DNA of 64,000 nt from Oceanobacillus arenosus (GTDB taxonomy: Bacteria; Bacillota; Bacilli; Bacillales; Amphibacillaceae). The position numbers were made by a program, and so were the translations under genes. This document shows, piece by piece, positions 10,815 to 19,140 of this stretch; position 1 is the first letter of the stretch; every line of letters starts with the position of its first letter. The stretch covers positions 1 through 64,000 of the forward strand of contig NZ_PIOC01000014.1 of assembly GCF_003369575.1 (NCBI RefSeq), given 5' to 3'. The notes beneath the pieces were generated by a model. The model was not told the DNA's origin and did no database searches. It saw only the letters and a program-made list of their open reading frames with translations.

Positions 10815-11082
10815 TAGCTTAGGAAACTATAAAATTGGACGCTGTGGAAAACTTAATTACCGAGAACAGCCACGTCCAGCTCCAGCGCCCGTGCTCCTAG
10901 CGCGACTTCCCTCACCTCCGTAATCTAAGTCAACCGCTTACGCTCCCAAAGAGTTTCCTTTATCTCCAAAGGCAAGGAGAAGTTCGACTAAGTTCGCCAC
11001 GTCCTGTGGCAACGTCGAACCACCTCACGTCCTTGAGGGGCAGTCCGTACACAGCTCAAACGGCGCTTCCGCTTTTGTTTGT
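10815..11082 (+). repeat. Dispersed structured repeat (GTCCAGCTCCAGCGCC family), copy 1
   Basis: This stretch opens TAGCTTAGGAAACTATAAAA and contains CACGTCCAGCTCCAGCGCC, AAGGCAAGGAGAAG, GCCACGTCCTGTGGC and CGCAG-like GTCCGTACACAGCTCAAAC. It ends in a GC-rich GGCGCTTCCGCTTTTG tract. The same blocks in the same order occur at 12821-13147 and 30711-30926, with a short version at 62656-62720. Several short hairpins are visible, for example CCACGTCCTGTGG. It has no credible ORF. Related elements are common between genes in Bacillaceae (recollection, not searched). Confidence 0.8.
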
Positions 11083-11290
11083 TTTGTTTGTTAACTAAGA
11101 GGCGATAAGCGTATTCATGCTCATCGATTAACGAGGCTGAATGCAGTAATGAAAAATATATCATACAATTACAAGCAATTGGCGTCAAAAGGTCGAAAGT
11201 TGTAAATTGATTGCATTACTAATGGTTTATTATAGAAAGCGATTACTTTACATTAAGCAAGTAAATTGTTTGGAAATTTGTTGCGATATA

Positions 11291-11319
11291 TTGCATTATG
11301 CTGAAAAAGGTAGTATGAT
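11291..11319 (+). promoter_or_regulatory. Candidate brnQ promoter
   Basis: TTGCAT (11291-11296) and TATGAT (11314-11319) are separated by exactly 17 bases, about 90 bases before the brnQ start. The rest of the 11083-11405 gap shows no ORF or T-box features. Confidence 0.55.
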
Positions 11320-11345
11320 AACAAATATCACACATGTTTGGTCTA

Positions 11346-11360
11346 AATTATCTGAATAGA
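11346..11360 (+). promoter_or_regulatory. Candidate CodY box upstream of brnQ
   Basis: AATTATCTGAATAGA matches 11 of 15 positions of the CodY consensus AATTTTCWGAAAATT. It sits about 20 bases after the predicted transcription start and 46 bases before the brnQ ATG. CodY represses branched-chain amino acid uptake genes in Bacilli, so site and target agree. Confidence 0.45.
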
Positions 11361-11405
11361 GTAAAAAATATGTCGTAGAACGATACCAACTAGGGGGAAC
11401 ATAAT

Positions 11406-12767
11406 ATGAAAGACAAGGAGATAACATTTGGTGCATATTTAGCAATTGGATTTATGCTATTTGCCTTATTTTTTGGAGCAGGAAATTTAATCTTCCCTGC
11501 ACAGTTGGGACAGAATGCTGGAACAAATCTTTTGCCAGCAATCATCGGATTTCTAATTACTGGAGTAGGACTTCCATTACTTGGAATCTTGGCGATGGGC
11601 TTTTCAGGCAGTAACAACTTACAAGAACTTGCAAGTAGAGTTCATCCGATTTTTGGTGTTCTCTTCACGTCATTGCTTTATTTAACGATTGGATCATTTT
11701 TTGCAACACCAAGAACTGCAACAGTTGCATATGATATAGGTATTTCAACCTTTGTTAGCGAAGGATTTCAAGGTGGCGCATTAATAATATTCAGTTTCCT
11801 TTTCTTTTTGATTACAGCACTATTCTCTATGTACCCAGCAAAGATTGTAGATAATGTAGGGAAATTATTAGCACCTTCACTTGTAGTATTACTTGTTTTT
11901 CTTTTGATTACAGCTTTGGTTAATCCAATGGGGGCGATCCAGCCACCATTAGAAACATATACAAGTGGGGCATTTGGACAAGGATTCCTTGAAGGATACA
12001 ACACGATGGATGCAATTGCATCGCTAGTATTCGGTATTATTGTTATCAATATTGTAAAATCAATGGGGATTACATCTAGATCAGGTATACTACGTGCAAC
12101 TTCGAAATCGGGTATTATTGCAATTTCATTATTAGCACTTATTTATGTAGGAATCGGGTATTTAGGAGCGACAAGCACGAGTATTTTAGGGTTCTTTGAT
12201 AATGGTGGACCCGTTCTTAGTGGGGCTGCTGGCTACTATTTCGGAACGATAGGATTGATTTTACTATCAATTGTTATTATCCTTGCATGTTTAACAACTG
12301 CAATTGGATTAATCACTGCGAATGCAGAGTACTTCCAAACATTAATCCCTAAAGTAAGCTATAAAGCATTTGTTATTTTCTTTTCTGCTTTCTCATTTGT
12401 TGTTGCTAACTTTGGATTGACGAATATCATTACCTATTCACTTCCAGTGCTAATGTTCTTGTATCCATTAGCAATTGTGCTGATGATTCTAACGTTCTTG
12501 TCACCGTTGTTCCAGCATAAGCGTTTTGTTTATGTTGCAACAACGATTGTCACATTTTTCGTTAGTATTATTGATGGATTGAAAGCATTATGTAATTCAC
12601 TTGAAATCGGCTATTTTAACTGGCTGAGTCCTATTATTGATCTTTATGAAACATACCTGCCATTGTATAAGCAGGGACTTGGATGGCTACTGCCGGCTCT
12701 TGCCGTCATCGCTGTAACAGGAATTATCGCTCGTACCCAAAAATCAACCGCAACACAAGAAGCATAA
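11406..12767 (+). CDS. brnQ: Branched-chain amino acid:cation symporter, BrnQ family
   Basis: This 453-residue protein has about twelve hydrophobic segments and the BrnQ/LIVCS family opening ITFGAYLAIGFMLFALFFGA followed by GNLIFPAQLGQNAG. The family imports leucine, isoleucine and valine with Na+ or H+. The ATG follows AGGGGGAAC. It is a single gene with its own promoter, a possible CodY site and a terminator. It is flanked on both sides by direct copies of one dispersed repeat. Confidence 0.93.
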   Translation: MKDKEITFGAYLAIGFMLFALFFGAGNLIFPAQLGQNAGTNLLPAIIGFLITGVGLPLLGILAMGFSGSNNLQELASRVHPIFGVLFTSLLYLTIGSFFATPRTATVAYDIGISTFVSEGFQGGALIIFSFLFFLITALFSMYPAKIVDNVGKLLAPSLVVLLVFLLITALVNPMGAIQPPLETYTSGAFGQGFLEGYNTMDAIASLVFGIIVINIVKSMGITSRSGILRATSKSGIIAISLLALIYVGIGYLGATSTSILGFFDNGGPVLSGAAGYYFGTIGLILLSIVIILACLTTAIGLITANAEYFQTLIPKVSYKAFVIFFSAFSFVVANFGLTNIITYSLPVLMFLYPLAIVLMILTFLSPLFQHKRFVYVATTIVTFFVSIIDGLKALCNSLEIGYFNWLSPIIDLYETYLPLYKQGLGWLLPALAVIAVTGIIARTQKSTATQEA

Positions 12768-12773
12768 GCATAT

Positions 12774-12812
12774 AAAAAATCCGGCTCCTTCATTAGGAAC
12801 CGGACTTTTTAT
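12774..12812. terminator. Terminator after brnQ
   Basis: AAATCCGGCTCC pairs with GGAACCGGACTT (one mismatch plus G-T) around TTCATTA. Runs of A and T on either side make it work in both directions. Confidence 0.85.
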
Positions 12813-12820
12813 ATATGTTC

Positions 12821-13147
12821 TAGCTTAGGAAACTATAAAATTGGACGCTGTGGATAACTTAATTACCGAGAACGGCCACGTCCAGCTCCAGCGCTAAAGC
12901 TGTAGCGAGACTACCCTCACCTCCGTACGACAAGTCAACATCGATTCGCTAGGATTAAGGAAGGCCGACTAAAATCGGGCATTCGCCAACGTCGGCATAC
13001 CCCTAAAGTGAAGGGGCATGTTTCCTTTATCTCAAAAGGCAAGGAGAAGTACGGCTAAGCTCGCCACGTCCTGTGGCAACGTCGAATCACCTCACGTCCG
13101 TGAGGCGCAGTCCGTACACAGCTCAAACTAGCTTTAAGCTTTTGTTC
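12821..13147 (+). repeat. Dispersed structured repeat (GTCCAGCTCCAGCGCC family), copy 2
   Basis: It starts with the same TAGCTTAGGAAACTATAAAA block as copy 1 and keeps AACTTAATTACCGAGAAC, CACGTCCAGCTCCAGCGC, GCCACGTCCTGTGGC and GTCCGTACACAGCTCAAAC. It carries about 60 extra bases in the middle, with its own hairpins (CCCCTAAAGTGAAGGGGC). It lies in the same orientation as copy 1, so brnQ sits between direct repeats. Confidence 0.8.
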
Positions 13148-13156
13148 TTGGCAGTC

Positions 13157-13819
13157 TTAACTTTTTCCTTCTTCTTCAAATGCCCCAATCGTTCGTAACC
13201 AGTTTTCCTTCATTATTAATGCAATATTTTCCTTATCACCTTGCTTTAACAGTGAAATTATCTTTGTATGGTCATCAATCGATTGTTCGGTAAGTGTAAT
13301 GGAATTATGATAAAACAATCGTCTAACATGCGCCTGGAGTGATTCGATAACTTTTGTGATATATGGGTTATTTGCAGTGAAAACAATAATATGATGGAAA
13401 TCTTCATCAAATTTTAAAGCTGCATAGAAGTTTTTAGAGTGGATTGCACTCGCAAATCGCTCATTTGTGCTCTCGAGCAACTTGATTGTTTCATCGGATA
13501 TATGGGAAATAGCTAATTCGGCTGAAAGGGCTTGTAAGGATGCTAGAGGGGGGAGAAGATCTTTGATTGCTTCCCTATCTATTTCCGTTACCTGTGTCGC
13601 TTTTCCGGGGTACATTTTTACAAAGCCTTGAACTTCTAGGAGCTGTAATGATTCGCGAATCGGTGTTCGACTAACGCTTAGTGCTTGCGCAAGATCCGTA
13701 TCATTCAATTTTTCACCCGGTAGCAGTGTTCCATCAATAATCCATTGTTGTAGCTGTTTAAATGCATTTTCTTTAGCGGATTGCCGGACAGGTTTTGCAT
13801 GGTCAGTTGGTATAGGCAT
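13157..13819 (-). CDS. GntR-family regulator, FadR subfamily (FCD domain)
   Basis: The 220-residue protein has an N-terminal winged helix (LAQALSVSRTPIRESLQLLEVQ, about 35-60, split here only for description) and an all-helical FCD ligand-binding domain at about 80-210. The FCD domain carries the Asp/His residues that usually bind a metal (DEDFHH near 125). The start is ATG 13819, placed behind AAGGGGG; an upstream in-frame start has no ribosome binding site. FCD regulators usually respond to organic acids or sugar acids. No operon partner is adjacent, so the target is unknown. Confidence 0.85.
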   Translation of the reverse strand: MPIPTDHAKPVRQSAKENAFKQLQQWIIDGTLLPGEKLNDTDLAQALSVSRTPIRESLQLLEVQGFVKMYPGKATQVTEIDREAIKDLLPPLASLQALSAELAISHISDETIKLLESTNERFASAIHSKNFYAALKFDEDFHHIIVFTANNPYITKVIESLQAHVRRLFYHNSITLTEQSIDDHTKIISLLKQGDKENIALIMKENWLRTIGAFEEEGKS

Positions 13820-13986
13820 CGAATTCCCCCTTACGAAATTTCTATCTATACAAACAGTATACAGCAAAAGTGTGCAAAGTTAAATATGCAATATATTGCT
13901 GAATGTGGATTTCTTAAATGAACGTAAAATAGAGAGTGGAAATGCGAGGAATAGATGAAGTAGAATGGATTATATGTCGCTATTTG

Positions 13987-14300
13987 TATAAACTTCGGAC
14001 TAGTTTAGGATGATATTTTGCCTCCTGTTCCACCGCTCCAGAAATACACTACGCTTTCCGCGGGGAGCTGGCGAGCATTCTTGTGCTGACGCACTGCGAA
14101 GTCTCGCCTAGGCTCTTCTTCCCGCAGGAGTCTCCGTGTATTTCTTCCGCTGGGGATAGTGCAGAATCTAGCGAAAAAGAATGACAAAACCACTAACTAT
14201 CCACGCCGATTGTAGCAAAATACTGGAGACTCGTGTACGAATAGTAACTGCTGGCAAGTTCTGAAATCATAATTATCACTAGTCCGCACTTTATATCAAC
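13987..14300. mobile_element. MITE-like element, copy A
   Basis: It is bounded by inverted ends: TATAAACTTCGGACTAGT on the left, and ACTAGTCCGCACTTTATATC on the right, which reads GATATAAAGTGCGGACTAGT on the other strand. The interior has a block running from CCGCTCCAGAAATACACTAC to CGTGTATTTCTTCCGC, which is itself a long inverted repeat, plus a decayed second block (GATTGTAGCAAAATACTGGAG). The same ends and blocks recur at 17841-18060 and 53731-54114. There is no transposase. A 62-codon ORF across it is not credible. Confidence 0.75.
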
Positions 14301-14359
14301 TACTCATCAAAGCTTCATGACCCGAAAATGAAGAAATTTGTTAGAAAGTAGCCATTAGA

Positions 14360-14400
14360 AAAAAGAGGCAGAGAAAATAGTGTGATACTATCTTCTCTGC
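14360..14400 (-). terminator. Terminator of the rib-like operon
   Basis: On the minus strand GCAGAGAAGATAGT pairs with a near-complementary arm (ACTATTTTCTCTGC) and is followed by CTCTTTTTT. It directly abuts the stop of the HAD gene. Confidence 0.85.
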
Positions 14401-14954
14401 TAAAATAGACGATCGGTCCAGTTAATTATTCGTGGGAAATCATCGTGATGACGATTGTAGGATTGATCCTTTAAGTATAATTTTGTCTTATTACCCTTGA
14501 GTGTGTGGAGTATAGTGGGCTTATCATCCACGTAATAGTCAAGCTGCAAATCACGGATGATATCGACCTTTTCATGATCCTGCATCCCATAGAAAAAACG
14601 ATCATGATGAACAGGGAAACCTTGTTCTGTTAACCACTGTTTGGTTCGCTCACCATGTTCATTTGGTCGAGCTGTAATATAGTATATTTCATTACCACGT
14701 TCAGCAAGGGTTAGTAATGTTTCAAGCGCTCCTGGGAAAATGGGGCAGTCTGTATAATAGATTTCTTCGAGAGAAAGGTTCCACATCGACTTACCCTGTT
14801 CATCGGTCAAACCAAAAGGTTCGTGGATTTCGACCCTTTCAATCGCATGAAAAACACCGATTTTGATATTTTTATTTAACTTTTTATTGTATATATGAAA
14901 GGCATGTTCTCTTAGATTGATTAATGTATCATCGATATCAAAGCCGAATCTCAT
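14400..14954 (-). CDS. HAD-superfamily 5'-nucleotidase-like phosphatase
   Basis: The 184-residue protein has HAD motif I as FGFDIDDTL (Asp6 and Asp8), motif II around YYITARPNE and motif IV as YYVDDKPTIL. Its overall layout resembles the NT5C-type nucleotidase/YqfW family. Its ATG overlaps the ribD stop by 4 bases, so it is translationally coupled to a riboflavin gene. Riboflavin synthesis needs a HAD phosphatase for 5-amino-6-ribitylamino-uracil 5'-phosphate, done in B. subtilis by stand-alone HAD enzymes. A role as that phosphatase is inference from position; a nucleotidase role is equally possible. Confidence 0.7.
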   Translation of the reverse strand: MRFGFDIDDTLINLREHAFHIYNKKLNKNIKIGVFHAIERVEIHEPFGLTDEQGKSMWNLSLEEIYYTDCPIFPGALETLLTLAERGNEIYYITARPNEHGERTKQWLTEQGFPVHHDRFFYGMQDHEKVDIIRDLQLDYYVDDKPTILHTLKGNKTKLYLKDQSYNRHHDDFPRIINWTDRLF

Positions 14955-16054
14955 TTACTATCATCCTTGTATATTGGATAGCCTGTAAACTTAAAGTCTG
15001 GTCCAATTGGCGAAATCGTAATATCCGCTAATTCTACTGCATCTTGCATCTTATCAATTCCAGTTCCTTCAAGAAAAGAGGGGGATTCACTTCCACCAAT
15101 AAGCTTTGGTGCCATATAGAGAACAACTTTATTAATTAATTTATTTTCGAAAAAGGCTGCATTTATATTCCCTCCACCCTCAATAAGAACCGACGAGACA
15201 CCTTTTTCACCTAACCCAGTTGCTACATCTGTTGGGTTAACCGAATCAACACCGGACGTTACAAAGATGGAGATACCTAATGCTTCCAGTTTGCTTCGTT
15301 TTTCTTTGTCATGATTCTGGCTAGTAAATATCCATGTTTCTGCTTGATTATCGGTAATTAACCCGGCATCTAGTGGGATTCTCAATTTAGAATCCATTAC
15401 AACACGAATCGGATTCCTGCCATTTGGAATTCGAGCGGTTAATGCGGGGTCATCCTTTAATACCGTGTTTATTCCTACCAATATTGCTTTGTTTTCACTT
15501 CGAAGCTGATGAACATCAAGCCTTGCTTGTTCCGATGTAATCCATTTGCTATTAAAAGAATGGGAAGCAACTTTTCCATCCAGTGTAATACCTGATTTTA
15601 ACGTAATGAATGGTTTCTGCTGGATGATATATTTATTAAACACTTCATTCATTTTGATGGATTCTTCTTCTTTTATGCCAGTGATAACTTCAAGACCTGC
15701 ATCTTGTAGTATTTTTACACCATTCCCTGCAACAATTGGGTTTGGATCTAATGTAGCGATGATAACCTTTTTAATTCCTGCTTCGACAATCGCATTTGCA
15801 CAAGGACCTGTCCTACCGTGGTGGGAGCATGGTTCTAGTGTGACATAGATGGTGCCACCCTTCGCCTTGTCACCAGCCATCCGCAATGCATTAATTTCAG
15901 CATGGGCTTCTCCAGCTTTCATATGGGCACCCACACCGACAATCCGATTATCATTCACAATAACAGATCCTACTAATGGGTTCGGATCTGTTTGTCCTTT
16001 CATTGCTTGCGCGTTATTAAGTGCTAAATCCATATAGAATTCATGGTTACTCAT
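14951..16054 (-). CDS. ribD: Bifunctional pyrimidine deaminase/reductase RibD
   Basis: The 367-residue protein has an N-terminal deaminase domain with the zinc ligands HAE (about 49) and PCSHHGRTGPCANAI (about 74). Its C-terminal NADPH-dependent reductase domain shows TLKSGITLDGKVA and VLIEGGGNINAAFF. It catalyses two consecutive steps on the GTP cyclohydrolase II product in riboflavin synthesis. It overlaps the upstream gene by 8 bases and the downstream HAD gene by 4. No ribE, ribB or ribH follows, and no FMN riboswitch was found upstream of the operon. Confidence 0.92.
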   Translation of the reverse strand: MSNHEFYMDLALNNAQAMKGQTDPNPLVGSVIVNDNRIVGVGAHMKAGEAHAEINALRMAGDKAKGGTIYVTLEPCSHHGRTGPCANAIVEAGIKKVIIATLDPNPIVAGNGVKILQDAGLEVITGIKEEESIKMNEVFNKYIIQQKPFITLKSGITLDGKVASHSFNSKWITSEQARLDVHQLRSENKAILVGINTVLKDDPALTARIPNGRNPIRVVMDSKLRIPLDAGLITDNQAETWIFTSQNHDKEKRSKLEALGISIFVTSGVDSVNPTDVATGLGEKGVSSVLIEGGGNINAAFFENKLINKVVLYMAPKLIGGSESPSFLEGTGIDKMQDAVELADITISPIGPDFKFTGYPIYKDDSK

Positions 16055-16802
16055 TTGCGCAATTCCCTTCAGCCTCTAGATGACCAGACTTGTTAATCTT
16101 CGTTTGCAAATATTTTTCATTGTATTCGGAAACGTCACCCCATAATGGTACTCTACCAGCAACATACATACCCGAATTCTCTAATGCTTCTAGCTTATTC
16201 GGATTGTTAGTTATTAGCGTTACAGGTTTTGTGCGCAGGCTTTTTAATACTTGAATCGCATCATCATAATTTCTAGAGTCATTAACAAAGCCAAGACTCT
16301 CATTTGCTTCAACTGTATCATAGCCATTTTCTTGTAAAACATATGCCATTGCTTTTGAGAATAAGCCAATTCCTCTTCCTTCATGATTTGCTAAGTAAAA
16401 CAAAGCTCCTGTACCATGTTCCGTGATTTTCTTCATCGATTGTTTCAATTGGAAACCACAATCACATCGTTTGCTGCCGAATATATCTCCTGTATGGCAG
16501 ATTGAATGCATTCGGATCAATGCATCTGAATTGTTTTCAAAGTCACCATAAACAAGAACACTGGACTGCTGATATTCAGCAAGGTTAGATGACGATAGCT
16601 TTTCGATGATCTTCTCATAATCCTCTGTTACCTCATCATAATTCAACCAGCAATACCATTTGAATTCGACTGTCTCACCATATAAATTAACGGGGAGCTT
16701 AATTGGCCCCACCAAGTATATTGCACGATCATTCGATTTTATTAATTGTATTTTATCCTTTAAAACGGAATAAACTTTAGATTCAAGCCTCATTTTTTCC
16801 AT
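16047..16802 (-). CDS. ribA: GTP cyclohydrolase II (stand-alone RibA type)
   Basis: The 251-residue protein carries the zinc site CHTGDIFGSKRCDCGFQL (family form CLTGDVFGSxRCDC) and the NHEGRGIGL motif of GTP cyclohydrolase II. It opens the imidazole ring of GTP, the first riboflavin step. It lacks the RibB (DHBP synthase) half fused in B. subtilis RibBA; the first 90 or so residues are a divergent domain. The start ATG 16802 follows GAGAGGAG; the upstream in-frame ATG codons have no ribosome binding site. As first gene of a three-gene operon it feeds RibD. Confidence 0.85.
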   Translation of the reverse strand: MEKMRLESKVYSVLKDKIQLIKSNDRAIYLVGPIKLPVNLYGETVEFKWYCWLNYDEVTEDYEKIIEKLSSSNLAEYQQSSVLVYGDFENNSDALIRMHSICHTGDIFGSKRCDCGFQLKQSMKKITEHGTGALFYLANHEGRGIGLFSKAMAYVLQENGYDTVEANESLGFVNDSRNYDDAIQVLKSLRTKPVTLITNNPNKLEALENSGMYVAGRVPLWGDVSEYNEKYLQTKINKSGHLEAEGNCANE

Positions 16803-17072
16803 GTTATTAACTCCTCTCATTTCTTTCATTAGTATAGTTAAAAATACACCTTTCATCAATTTATTAATCTCGAAAATAGACTGTATTTTTTTTTGATTAA
16901 TCGGGTACCTATTAATATGCCGATTTTACTGTTTTAGTGTAGGTAATCCTTGTAACATTAACATTGGTAGTTGAGAAACCCTTTCTAATGTAATTTTTGT
17001 AACGGAATATTTGAATATATGCTATTTTCGGATATTATATCTATGAAGGAAAAAATTAGGAGAGGCGATGAA

Positions 17073-17633
17073 ATGGTCGAGGTAAGAAGGGGAACTAGAG
17101 GAAAAGAAATCATCGTTGAAGAAAATCCATTGTCAAGATGGTTATTCTCCAACACGAATTCAGCATGGATATGGCTGTTATTACGACTGTACATCGGCTT
17201 TACGTGGGTAACTGCTGGATTTGGAAAAGTCACAAATGACGCATGGGTTGGAGCAAATGCTGGTACTGCACTTGAAGGATTTATGTCTGGTGCATTAGCA
17301 ACTGCTGCTGAAGGTGGAGTTGCAGGATGGTATGCCTCATTCCTTGAGAATGTTGTCATCCCGAATGCGGTTGTATTTTCATATATGGTTGCATGGGGAG
17401 AATTATTGATTGGTCTCGGACTTGTCGTTGGTTTATTAACTGGTATTGCTGCTTTTTTTGGTGCACTAATGAATATGTCATTTTTACTTGCAGGTACAGT
17501 TAGTTCAAACCCGGTTATGTTACTCATTGCGATGCTGTTGGTTTTAGCATGGAAGGTTGCTGGCTGGTACGGAATTGACCGCTGGGCACTGCCGGTTTTA
17601 GGTACACCTTGGAGGGTGAAGAATAAGGAATAA
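17073..17633 (+). CDS. DoxX-family membrane protein
   Basis: The 186-residue protein has four hydrophobic segments and the DoxX/TQO-small-subunit pattern: LLLRLYIGFTWVTAGFGKV at the first helix and VAWGELLIGLGLVVGLLTG in the third. DoxX proteins are linked to thiol/redox stress or quinone chemistry in Bacilli (MhqP, CatD). The start ATG 17073 has AGGAGAGG about 7 bases upstream; two upstream in-frame ATGs have none. It is monocistronic. The substrate is unknown. Confidence 0.8.
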   Translation: MVEVRRGTRGKEIIVEENPLSRWLFSNTNSAWIWLLLRLYIGFTWVTAGFGKVTNDAWVGANAGTALEGFMSGALATAAEGGVAGWYASFLENVVIPNAVVFSYMVAWGELLIGLGLVVGLLTGIAAFFGALMNMSFLLAGTVSSNPVMLLIAMLLVLAWKVAGWYGIDRWALPVLGTPWRVKNKE

Positions 17634-17639
17634 TATATA

Positions 17640-17675
17640 CCCCGTTCATTCTGATTATAGCATGGACGGGATATA
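17640..17675 (+). terminator. Weak terminator-like hairpin after the DoxX gene
   Basis: CCCGTTCAT pairs with ATGGACGGG (one G-T), followed by an AT-rich tail ATATATTTATTATT rather than a clean T run. Confidence 0.45.
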
Positions 17676-17840
17676 TTTATTATTCGTAATTTTGAAAGGT
17701 TATTTTCCAAAATTTTGGGGCTGCGGTTACTCGTCCTACCAAAAAAATCTGTTGTTATTATAGAAAACAGAGTCGTCGCCTTATTTTAAAATAACAGCAT
17801 TAGTTGCCCTTACCTGTCAAGTGATGGATGATAATTCATA

Positions 17841-18060
17841 GTTGATATAAAGTGCGAACTAGGCGTATTGTTGATTTCTGCTCCGGACAGTCGCTTTCCG
17901 CAGGCTCTCAGGAGTCTCCAGTCCTCCGCTACAATTAACAGCGATAGTTAGTGCATTCGCTACTCCTATATGAGAAATTTCGCTCAAGACCAGCGAAGTG
18001 TATTTTCGGAGCGACCGGCCAGGGAGCAATTGCACCCTAAGTTAGTTCGCACTATATCTA
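17841..18060. mobile_element. MITE-like element, copy B (inverted relative to A)
   Basis: The ends are GATATAAAGTGCGAACTA and TAGTTCGCACTATATC. The interior starts with the TTGATTTCTGCTCCGGACAG to CAGTCCTCCGCTACAATTAA block, itself an inverted repeat. It ends with a decayed GAAGTGTATTTTCGGAGCG, the reverse complement of the block that opens copy A. The order of blocks is therefore reversed. The 17700-17840 stretch before it shows nothing recognisable. Confidence 0.7.
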
Positions 18061-18172
18061 TATTATGGTCTGATAAAGTTAATCAAACGTTTGTTTAGCT
18101 TTAATAAAGAGAACCTTTTACTCATATAATACGTATTTACAGGTAGGACATGAGTAAAGGGATGGATTGATT

Positions 18173-18898
18173 ATGAGAGACTATGAGATCAAAGCATATG
18201 ATGAAGTACAGGCTTGGCGTGTAAAAGTAATGAAGAAGCAAAGTCTAATCAAAGGATTTTCAAAGAAGGCACAGAATAAGGTGAACAGCTGGATACCGGA
18301 AAAGGCCCATAAAGTTATTACGGAAGCAATAAAAAACATGGTCAAAGCAACATTAGTTGGCTCTAATATTACAACTAAGAAACTAACAAAATCCGGAATG
18401 AGTCTTTATGAAATGGATGAGGCTTTTAAGGAAAAGCATACGATATATCGGAAAACAGCGGTTATCGAAGGTGCTGGAACTGGTGCAGGGGGAATTTTCC
18501 TTGGGCTTGCAGATTTTCCATTACTATTATCGATTAAAATGAAGTTTCTATTTGAAGCTGCAGTAATTTACGGTTTCGATCCGAAGAAATACGAAGAGCG
18601 TCTATTTCTTTTGCATATTTTTCTGCTTGCGTTCTCAAGTGACGCGAAACGGAAAGAAACATTATTTATCCTCGAAAATTGGGAGGAACAAAAAGAAAAG
18701 CTCCTCGATATGGATTGGCAAGTATTTCAACAAGAATATCGCGACTATATTGATTTAGTGAAGATGCTGCAATTGGTTCCGGGAATTGGCGCAGTTGTCG
18801 GTGCCTATGCGAACTACAATTTGATGGACCAGTTAGCTGAAACGGCTATGAACGTATATCGCATGCGAATTTTAGAAAGGAAGGTTATAGACGGATAA
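18173..18898 (+). CDS. EcsC-family protein
   Basis: About 241 residues with the EcsC family layout: a charged N-terminus, a glycine-rich hydrophobic stretch (EGAGTGAGGIFLGLADFPLL, about 98-117), and a second hydrophobic segment near LVPGIGAVVGAYANYNLM. EcsC is encoded with the EcsAB transporter in B. subtilis, but here the gene stands alone and its function is unknown. AAAGGG serves either TTG 18167 or ATG 18173; I chose the ATG. A TATAAT at 18124-18129 with TTAATA 17 bases before is a possible promoter. Confidence 0.8.
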   Translation: MRDYEIKAYDEVQAWRVKVMKKQSLIKGFSKKAQNKVNSWIPEKAHKVITEAIKNMVKATLVGSNITTKKLTKSGMSLYEMDEAFKEKHTIYRKTAVIEGAGTGAGGIFLGLADFPLLLSIKMKFLFEAAVIYGFDPKKYEERLFLLHIFLLAFSSDAKRKETLFILENWEEQKEKLLDMDWQVFQQEYRDYIDLVKMLQLVPGIGAVVGAYANYNLMDQLAETAMNVYRMRILERKVIDG

Positions 18899-18952
18899 GA
18901 AATCAGCTATTAGGCGGATTTTCGTCTTTAGAATTCCTTTTTTCTATCACTG

Positions 18953-19022
18953 CCACTCGACTTTGGAGGACTGCCGCTCGGTTTAGCTGCTTTCCCGCTC
19001 GAATTCGCGGAAGTTCGATTGG
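18953..19022. repeat. Degenerate ~21-nt periodic array (CGCTCGA type)
   Basis: Units CCACTCGACTTTGG..., CCGCTCGGTTTAGC... and CCGCTCGAATTCGC... follow each other every 19-21 bases in the gap after the EcsC gene. A similar periodic motif is at 26600-26692. No ORF or promoter was seen in the rest of this 240-base gap. Confidence 0.5.
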
Positions 19023-19140
19023 AAGAATTATTGCTGCAGGACGCCTAAAGGAATAGTAAAGGAAAAAGCCTCTCACACTGGTGCTTTTCTAGAAAATCAG
19101 TAAAATAAACAAGTAGAAAAGAAAAACAAGGAGTTATCAT

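Noticed and set aside
14005-14193. 62-codon ORF in MITE copy A (and a similar one at 53942-54148)
   Set aside because: The frame lies within hairpin-rich repeat DNA, differs between copies and has no ribosome binding site.
16803-16990. FMN riboswitch upstream of the rib-like operon
   Set aside because: None of the conserved RFN segments could be found on the minus strand in this region.
16985-17710. 241-codon ORF on the minus strand over the DoxX gene
   Set aside because: It is antisense to a well-supported gene with its own ribosome binding site and membrane pattern; its translation has no family features.
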